NCBI GenBank assembly: GCA_949317995.1
Contig: OX439050.1
Span: forward strand, 5,866,771 to 5,930,770
Reading direction: 5' to 3'
DNA from: Acholoe squamosa
Lineage: Eukaryota > Annelida > Polychaeta > Phyllodocida > Polynoidae
Length of the DNA: 64,000 nucleotides
In this document: in pieces, positions 56,891-64,000 of the stretch
How the letters are laid out: each line of letters starts with the position of its first letter
Position numbering within the stretch: the first letter of the stretch is position 1
Notes under the pieces: model-generated
Database searches by the model: none
Told to the model about the DNA's origin: nothing
Seen by the model: the letters and a program-made list of their open reading frames with translations, nothing else
Position numbers and translations under genes: made by a program

Positions 56891-59730
56891 ATGGGTAGAA
56901 AGAGGAAACCAGAGGGGGAGAAGGTCCCTCACCATCTCGTACAGGCTGGGTACGAGGAGAGACAGAGGGAGAAGGAGGGGGAGGAAGCGTTCCTGGCGAG
57001 ACGGAACGCGGAGAAGAGGGCATCGAAGGCAAAGCGCGATGCCGAGAAGACTCCGCGGGAGCGTGAGCGGACGCGCCGGATGTCGAAGTTCCGCGTTCAG
57101 AATGCGCGGGAGGAGGAGAAGGCAGGAAAGGAAGGGAGGGAGCCTGCCGCCTGGACAAAGATGACTAGCGGAGAGGTATCTTATATCTTATATATATGAT
57201 GATATATTAATTTAAATTATAGTTTGAAATTATAATGTAAAATAACTCTTTATTAATTGTAAATATTTGACTGGAGTTCTATTATAGCTTGGGTCAACAT
57301 ATTAGCCATACAATGCTTGCGAGTAACTCACCAGTATTTTATTACTGACAAATGATTTTGTATTCTGACCCTTTTCTTACACAGTTTGTAGACCAGGAGA
57401 TGGCCCGTGAAGATGCGGCGAGGGCGGCTGGAGGGGAGGGCACCTCGGGGCAGGCTGCACCCCCGGCCAAGGTGGTGAAGCCAGCTGCTGCCACTGCCGC
57501 CACCGATGCCACCGCCAACGATGCCATCACTGATGCCACTGCCGCCACTCCTTCGACTCCCGCTGCAGCCCAGACACCGGCTCAGGGCAAGGGCAAGGGA
57601 CTCGGGAAGTCAACGGCGAGGCAGACACCTGCAGGTCGACCAGCGCCTCGACGTGGACGCGGGCGCGGGCGCGGCCTGCTGGTGCACAGCTCGCTGTTCA
57701 CTCCCCGAGCCCCAAGCCCCCACCTTGAGCCGGTGTCATATGACACGTACGGAGTGAGTATGAATTAAAAGTGTCATTCGGTAATTGGTATAAATCTAAG
57801 TGCAGAGATGTCACTTTTCCTGATATACCAGGATTTCCTGGTATTTATTCCTTGTTCTATCCATCAGGCAACTAGTTAATTAAAAGTGTCATTTGGTAAT
57901 TGGTTATCTAAGTAGAACTATACTTAAAGCGGAAAGTTGAACACTGCATTGGTGTATCATCAATAATTGGACTGTTATGTTTTCCTTGTTCTATACATCA
58001 GGAGACTGCCGAGGACCCCCAGTCTGTGTCCTCCGACGAGGACGAGCGGACGCTGGCAGGTGATGCCCCCGAGCACCCTCTCCTGCTGTCCGATGAGGAG
58101 GAGGCCCCCGCAGTGCCTGCACCACCGCCGCCTGCGGAGGCCCCAACACAGGAGGGGGACGCGGCAGCCCCGCTGGCGGAGTCCACCCGGCCGGTCCGCC
58201 AGGCTGCCCGGCGCACCTCACCTGAGAGGCGCCGCAGCGACCGCGTCCGGGAGGACTCCCCAGCGGAGTACAACGTGTCCCTGCTAGAGGACATCGCGTA
58301 AGTATTTATATATCATAGTTCCTTCTTTTTGTGTTATTTGTAAATAATCTTTAATAGTAAGAGAAATTTAAAAGTACATTGGCATTAATTAATTTAGTCC
58401 AATTCAATGTGTGATTTATTCCCAATTTCATAAACTGTTATCAACTTACAGCGCCACCGTCCGCAAAGACACCTCTAAGTGAATGTAATTATCTAAATAT
58501 AAATGCATTTGATCTTACTTGTTTAATGGTTAATGGTTCCTTGCTTGTTTAACTGTTTCGCTTAGAATTAAGATTTATGCATTGTTTACAAGCATTTCAA
58601 TTGTATATGAATATGTGATATCAATCGGTGTAGTAGAATTATGATGGGAAATGAATTAGTCTATCTATCATGTATTTATCTATGTTTAACGCTTGTTTGC
58701 GCGACTGATCGATATACGAAGAATTACCATGTAAAGATTGTCAAAGCCTTATAAATACATGTTTCATGATGATACTAAAAATTAATGATTGTTCATTGTT
58801 TGCAGCCCGCGTGCCGGACAGACCACAAAGATGACAACCGTAGGACCGCCCACCACACCGATACTGACCACTCCTAAAAGCCTGACGATACGGAGAAGGA
58901 AGACCAACTCTCCCAGAACCAACCGCTTCTACTATCGACACGGGTTAATCACCAAGGACCTGACTGATGCACAGACAAAGATTGAGGAGTTGCAGGCTCA
59001 GCTTGCCCACGCCCAGTCAAACGGTCCACCCGTAGCCGAACCCACTGTAGCGCACACGGAGGAGCGCGTTGCAGTGGCTGCACAGGATGGTGAACCCACT
59101 GTAGCGCACACGGAGGAGCGCGTTGCAGTGGCTGCACAGGATGGAGAACCCACTGTAGCGTACACGGAGGAGCGCGTTGCAGTGGCTGCACAGGATGGAG
59201 AACCCACTGTAGCGTACACGGAGGAGCGCGTTGCAGTGGCTGCACAGGATGGAGAACCCACTGTAGCGCACACGGAGGAGCGCATTGCAGTGGCTGCACA
59301 GGATGGAGAACCCACTGTAGCGCACATGGAGGAGCGCGTTGCAGTGGCCGCACAGGATGGAGAACCCACTGTAGTGCACATGGAGGAGCGCGTTGCAGTG
59401 GCTGCACAGGACTCAGCTAAGTTGGCAGCCAAAGCCAGGGGTGTGAAGGCTGTGATTGAAGGGTTGGCCAACCTTCCTAGCAAGGACAAAGCGTCTATTA
59501 TGACCAAGGTGCTCTCGCCCGCTGTTATCAAAGAACAGCGCATCACTATGTCTTTGGCAGAGACCTTTGGCATCGACAGGCGGACGCTCACCAAAACCCC
59601 TTCAGACCAGCCTGGCACCCGGCAGTTGAACCATGCGGCAAAGGTAGAGAGTGTGCTGGCGTTCTTGTCTGACCCGGAGAACTCCAGCATGGCACCCATC
59701 AAGCATGAGACCAAGACCTTCAAAAAGTGA
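56891..59730 (+). CDS. Transposon accessory or N-terminal ORF, four exons
   Basis: Exons 56891-57175, 57385-57753, 58002-58297 and 58806-59730 join in phases 0, 0 and 2 at GT..AG junctions. Start: MGRKRKPEG after an acceptor ending cttcag. Exon 1 is a basic/acidic charged helix (EERQREKEGEEAFLARRNAE); exon 2 is Ala/Pro/Thr-rich with an RGRGRGRG tail; exon 3 is acidic (SSDEDERTLAG) then Arg-rich; exon 4 starts with a basic segment, a short coiled coil (DAQTKIEELQAQLAHAQ) and seven 18-residue repeats. It ends in TGA right after TFKK, overlapping the start of the transposase frame by 4 nt in the -1 frame. It is probably the N-terminal part of the transposase itself. Much higher G/C than its surroundings. 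Confidence 0.6.
58691..58713. promoter_or_regulatory. Transposon motif copy inside intron 3
   Basis: gcttgtttgcgcgactgatc; the preceding 20 bases (tttatctatgtttaac) also match the copy at 61898. Confidence 0.6.
59038..59415 (+). repeat. 54-bp coding repeat, seven copies
   Basis: Unit encodes EPTVAHTEERVAVAAQDG (18 residues). Units differ by one or a few bases (cac/tac, acg/atg, gtt/att), so expansion is recent. All copies stay in frame. Confidence 0.95.
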
Positions 59731-61781
59731 AGTACCAGAAGATGTACCTTAATGACTTCATCTATGTGCTTCACAAGCGGTACCAGAAGACACACCCTGA
59801 CTTGCCGGTCTGTCACACTACCTTCTATGAGATACGCGACGAACACCCCTGGTTCATCCCCATCGACCTCCAGAGTGAGAAGGTCTGCTTGTGCCAGAAG
59901 CACCAAAACTTCTCGCTCAGGCTTCATGCTGTCAATATTAAGATGACTGATAAGATGTTTGTTGATATGACCATGGATGACCTTGAAAAACGAATCTGTC
60001 ACAAAGTCCCAGAGCAGTCTACTGTTGAGTACCGAGTGTGGAAAAACAAGGATGTGTTGTACGAGTCGGCAGGTGCAGACGGAACAAGGAAACAGTCCAC
60101 CATCAAGAAGCTCCGCCCTTGTACAATGGTGCAATCACGGGCGGACTTCATCAAAACGACCCGACTCGAGTTCCTCACCATGTCTGCCCATGTTGACCGT
60201 GCACACAATCAACACCGCATCGTACGCGAGCTGCGAGCGGGGATGTCGTCGTTGGAGGTTACCATCCAGATGGACTTTGCGGAAAACTGGATGGTATCAT
60301 ACCCCGAGTCCCCACAGAGTACCTACTACGCGAAGGAGCCAGTGACCCTGCACCCTGCAGTCATCCACTACCGTGATGAGGACACTGGCATCACAAACCA
60401 CTACTCTGTGGCTCTCTGCACCGACGACCGGAAGCACGACACTGGCATCATCTTGGCATTTCTCCGCTGCCTGGCAGCATTCCTCCGGGAGAACCTGCCA
60501 CATGTCAAGGTGGTGCACTATGCTTCCGATTCCCCCTCCAGCCAGTATCGAAACATCTCAGTGTTCTCGGTACTGGTGCGCCACACTGAACTGCTCAACG
60601 GTCTCAGAGCAACATGGACCTACTTCGAGGCGGGCCATGGAAAGGGCCCCTGCGATGGAGTCGGCGCTGCTGCTAAGCGCAACGCTGACAACATCGTCAA
60701 ACGCCACAAGGATGGACATCCCGTCATTAATAATGCAGAGGAGTTCGCTGCCGAAGGTAACAAACTGGAAGGCAGCGTTCACTACATCCATGTCCCTCTG
60801 CAGGATGTCAGCTCCGCCTGCCTCACTGTCGGCCAAGTAGCAGCAGACAAATCAGTAAAGGGCACCATGAGTGTCCATGCTGCTGTGGTCAAGGAGGAAG
60901 GAAGGTCACTCTCTGTCCGTGACAAATCCTGCTTCGACCCCTGCTGCTGGCTCGACCTTAGGTCTGTGAATGGCTGCTCTGGATGGACAGACCATGTTCT
61001 TAAGTTCTCTGACAAGCAGAAGTCTCCCCCACCAAAGCAAACACGCCAGAAGAAAACGCGGCCTGCACGTGTCCCTGCTGCGGTGGACGACGCGGATGAC
61101 AGCACTACTCCGCCGCCAAAGCAAGCCCTGGTTCAGATGAAAACGCGGCCTGCCAGGGCTCCTGCTGCGGCGGACGGCGACCCTGATTATGATCCTGTTG
61201 TGCGCACCACTGTCTGCAAGCGCACCAGGGACGGCTCACCAGTCATGGCACGTAAGCGCACTCGAAGTGACCGGGTGCCAACTCCTGCCACGGCTGACAA
61301 GGAGAACGTTGCCCCGTGTGCTGCATGAAAGCGTGCCGCGGAGTGCGCCGTCGCCGTCCCTACCACCAAGCGAGCACGGCAGGATCCACCGACCTCGACC
61401 CTCCCTCAGGAGGATGTACAGCCCAAGGACACTATTGGAAAGTTGGTGCTGGTCCAGGACGAGTACCAGGTAGGTGACATCCTTGTCACTGCTAGCCTGG
61501 ACGGCACCAACTCCGGTAATGACATATGTTTTTTCGGTAAGGTGGTAGCCAAGGACAATGGCTTCTATCTAGTGCACCATATGCTGCGGAACATCATGAA
61601 AACAGCAAAGAGAAGCTTCAAGTTGGGGACAAGCTTCATGTGGGGGAAGGAGACCATTGAAGCCAGAATCCACCACCTCAACATTCTTGGCAGGATCTCG
61701 CTTCCTAGGCCAAGTCGGTATGGACACACGAAGAAAGCCCTCTACAACCTCGATCCCATCACTATCCAACAAGCCGATTGA
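59727..61781 (+). pseudogene. Transposase-like ORF with one in-frame stop and an upstream frame break
   Basis: The frame is open from 59727 (GTG, in the -1 frame relative to the preceding ORF) to TGA at 61326, then open in the same frame to 61781. An N-terminal region with KMYLNDFIYVLHKRY is followed by a Cys-rich KVCLCQKHQNF. An RNase H-like core has QMDFAENW (60268), HYASDSPSSQYRN (about 60516) and FEAGHGKGPCDGVG (60624), candidate acidic catalytic positions. A Lys/Pro-rich linker follows, then a small barrel-like C-terminal part (VGDILVTASLDG.., VVAKDNGFYLVHHML). The TGA at 61326 is followed by AAG CGT and could be a CpG-decayed CGA. With both breaks the element is likely inactive unless recoding occurs. 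Confidence 0.65.
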
Positions 61782-61897
61782 AAGCTCCTCAAGTACCGCA
61801 GCAAGTGCACTGATTAGATGTCATTGATCGTGGTTATCACCAGTTTAACTTTGCCCACTGTAACTTGTATTTCTCAAGCATTTATCTATGTTTTAAC

Positions 61898-62479
61898 GCT
61901 CGTTTGCGCGACTGATCGCTATTATTTCTATTTCATTCTATTGCATCCGCACAGACCCAAGATGGGTAGATATTGTAGAGTTATTGGTTTTAAACAGTAG
62001 CCCAGGTGCACTAGTTACTCTGTATATAATGGCAAGATGATAGGACAGGTTTAAGTGCCTCTATGAGGTGTTCTCCTATGTACTACTGCTCGTTTGCCCG
62101 ACTGACCGGAATTCGCTTTTCGGGGGGTCTATTTTGGCTACAGACTACATGCAGAATGTATTTGATGAGTGGCAAATGATGTTGGTTTAAGCAAGTGTAC
62201 ATAGTGAGGATGTAATATAGTGATTTTCATGCATGTACAAAGAGTTTTAAGCCTGTGAGATCAAAGTTGAGAATGTGTGTTAAAATTTTTATCAAAATGA
62301 AAATCATCGAAAAATGAGAAATGTCATAACTTTGAAAGTTTATGTGCCTCAGTTCTACTTTTTGGTACACTTATACTAGACTATTAGATTAGTTTGGACA
62401 TGCAATATGGTAATGATAGGAGGTTTATTGAAATAGTTACATGTATTATAAATTATTTCGATCAGTCGGGCAAACAAAA
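61898..62479. promoter_or_regulatory. Right subterminal motif cluster of the transposon
   Basis: cgctcgtttgcgcgactgat (61898), ctcgtttgcccgactgaccg (62090) and tttcgatcagtcgggcaaac (62457), the last in inverse orientation. With the left cluster the motif occurs eight or more times. Confidence 0.65.
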
Positions 62480-62831
62480 TGATATGGTTTTACTGCGAGT
62501 GTGATAAAAACTGACCCCCTGGGAGTTAATGACTTGAATGAACCTTTTCATAAAGCCAAGATACAGGGCTATCAATAAAATAAAGTCTTAAAGTTTAATA
62601 CTGACTTTGCCTGAATTACTCCTTGACCATGGAAACTAACATAGTTGGGCGGATCCAGTCATATACTCATTTTTCTTCATTCATGTTTTTGTGAGTTTCT
62701 GGCAGATGTGGAATAGTGATAAGGCTCCAGAATCCTTAAACAGATATGAATGCACTTATTATGTGTTTTTTTAGGGCAATGTATGAATAATAGCTTTTCA
62801 TGCACTATGATAGCTATAACTTGACACTTAC

Positions 62832-62936
62832 AGTCGAGGTGTTGGGGAATCCACTTCATCGTCATCAAAGTATGAGGCCGAGAATGGAGTGGGGAGGGCC
62901 AGGGTGTCACCCAGCTCTTCACTGCTCACTGGACCA
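62832..62936 (-). CDS. Exon of the unrecognised minus-strand gene
   Basis: 105 nt, acceptor atttcttttccag, donor CGACT|gtaagt, phase 2-2. Reads GPVSSEELGDTLALPTPFSA, then SYFDDDEVDSPTPRL: Ser/Asp/Pro-rich and acidic, probably disordered. It joins in phase to the exon at 63172-63267. Confidence 0.6.
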
Positions 62937-63171
62937 CTGGAAAAGAAATAGAACCCAATGTCTGAGGAGGACAGTCAGATTCTAACCGGACAGGCCATAC
63001 CAGGTACGGTTTTTAGTTGGATTTATAGAAGAAAATAGAATAAACATGGAAAGATTCAATGGGTTCCATGTGGGTAAATGAATGAATGATTAATACAAGA
63101 AGAAACAATTTGCTACTAAAAGATGTCAGAATTGACTTCATTCAGATGTAATTCAAAGTTAGCTGGCTCAC
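62937..63171. other. Intron of the minus-strand gene
   Basis: No repeat or open frame recognised. Confidence 0.5.
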
Positions 63172-63267
63172 CTTTCTTTCCCTGCATGTCTAAATGTTGC
63201 CCATTCTGTCTCGTTATCAGAGAGACAGGCTTTTTGTTTCCACAACAGTTCCTTCTCTGTATTTGTT
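63172..63267 (-). CDS. Exon of the unrecognised minus-strand gene (duplicated type)
   Basis: 96 nt, acceptor ctgttcacag, donor GAAAG|gtgagc, phase 2-2. Reads TNTEKELLWKQKACLSDNET, then EWATFRHAGKE. Paralogue at 55039-55155. The family is not recognised. Confidence 0.6.
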
Positions 63268-63516
63268 CTGTGAACAGATAGATGTCAGTGTTTATTAAAG
63301 TAATGTATAATTATTAATGATGATACTGTTGAAAAGGATCAGCAATTATCTTACAATAAGGCCTGCTTTGTATGCCATTACACAACCTGAATAACACATC
63401 AGTGTCCCATTTAAATATGTATATTAAAATTGATGTCTTTTGCAATAGGATCAGACCACAATAAATGTAATGGAAATGGTTTACAAATAGAAACATATAA
63501 ACATGAATCTACTGAC

Positions 63517-63591
63517 CTGTCACCAGGAAGAGATAGTTGTGACTTGACAGCTAAAGGTGGGCCTCTGTCACATTCCATCACACTGGGGAAC
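63517..63591 (-). CDS. Exon of the unrecognised minus-strand gene (duplicated type, copy 2)
   Basis: 75 nt, acceptor atttcttacag, donor GACAG|gtcagt, phase 2-2. Reads FPSVMECDRGPPLAVKSQLS, then LPGD. Same length, phases and donor as the exon at 63882-63956. Confidence 0.6.
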
Positions 63592-63881
63592 CTGTAAGAA
63601 ATGGAAAATAGCATGACTTAAAAAAGCCCCATCTATAGCCTCATTCAGTCCAAGCGGTTGGAATACTAGAAATAGGAAATGAAAAAGATTTTCAAAGTGG
63701 TTAATGGCAAAATCTTAAATATAACAGGAATTGATTTATATTGTATGAAATGCCAACTGACATGGGTCATCTGTAAGTTGGATATCTTATACCAAGCCAA
63801 CAATACCAAGTGTTGTTATGGTAGGCAACCATTTCATGGTTAGTACACTCTCATAAAGACATGTATGTTTACTTTACTGAC

Positions 63882-63956
63882 CTCTCAACAGGATGGGACA
63901 ACTCCACCTGGGGAGCTACAGTTGGTGTGGCCTCACTCTCCCTCACTATGGGGTAC
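63882..63956 (-). CDS. Exon of the unrecognised minus-strand gene (duplicated type, copy 1)
   Basis: 75 nt, acceptor atgtttgcag, donor GAGAG|gtcagt, phase 2-2. Reads YPIVRESEATPTVAPQVELS, then HPVE. It aligns without gaps to the exon at 63517-63591 (F/YP.V.E......), so the pair is a tandem exon duplication. The gene continues beyond the window's right edge. Confidence 0.6.
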
Positions 63957-64000
63957 CTGCAAACATTGAAACATTGGATAGGGTCATCAATTAGTTTAGG

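Larger units (their letters stand above)
55440..62660 (+). mobile_element. 7.2-kb DNA transposon with imperfect TIRs and ATAT target duplication
   Basis: The left end GACTGGATCCATTGAACGAT and the inverse complement of the right end (GACTGGATCCGCCCAACTAT) match at 10 of 10 and then most bases. ATAT flanks both sides (55436-55439, 62661-62664). The element contains a G/C-rich multi-exon ORF (56891-59730) and a transposase-like ORF (59727-61781), both plus strand, and repeated GTTTGCGCGACTGATCG-type motifs outside the exons. It sits between exons of the minus-strand gene. I cannot name the superfamily with certainty; a 4-bp duplication is compatible with several rare ones. Confidence 0.75.

Noticed and set aside
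58949..60134. Minus-strand frames of 152, 378 and 120 codons
   Set aside because: Antisense of the 54-bp coding repeat and the transposase ORF, in G/C-rich sequence where stops are rare.

Overview
The window is eukaryotic and almost certainly from an invertebrate animal. It has spliced genes with GT..AG introns, an AT-rich background, many fold-back MITEs and very large minisatellites. I cannot fix the phylum from sequence alone. No tRNA, rRNA, CRISPR array or bacterial-type operon was seen.

Layout. (1) 1-5.6 kb: the 3' part of an endogenous retrovirus-like (errantivirus/gypsy-type) element. It has an uninterrupted envelope-type ORF and a long A/T-rich 3' region with a polyadenylation signal; gag and pol would lie left of the window. 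(2) 5.6-14.9 kb: repeats and MITEs, with no convincing gene apart from one orphan exon-like segment. (3) 14.9-35.8 kb, plus strand: a gene I could assemble with eleven phase-compatible coding exons. It encodes a type II membrane-anchored protein of 633 residues with a C-terminal METTL24-like methyltransferase domain. (4) 35.8-44.5 kb: 3' UTR/intergenic sequence, a MITE, and a 52-bp minisatellite of about 2.7 kb. (5) 44.5-64 kb, minus strand: exons of an unrecognised gene with internally duplicated exons, converging on the METTL24-like gene and running off the right edge. Its introns hold a 7-kb 46-bp minisatellite with higher-order structure and a 7.2-kb DNA transposon. The transposon has terminal inverted repeats, a 4-bp target duplication, a multi-exon ORF and a broken transposase-like ORF.

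Most unusual points. The 3' end of one METTL24-like exon, including its 5' splice site, has been tandemly copied about 25 times into the following intron. Each unit could in principle be an in-frame 45-nt exon. A phase-preserving 36-nt microexon lies inside the methyltransferase domain. The transposon carries a recurring GTTTGCGCGACTGATCG-type motif in both orientations outside its coding exons. A TTAA-flanked nested-palindrome MITE family, with roughly twenty copies and fragments, dominates the non-coding DNA.
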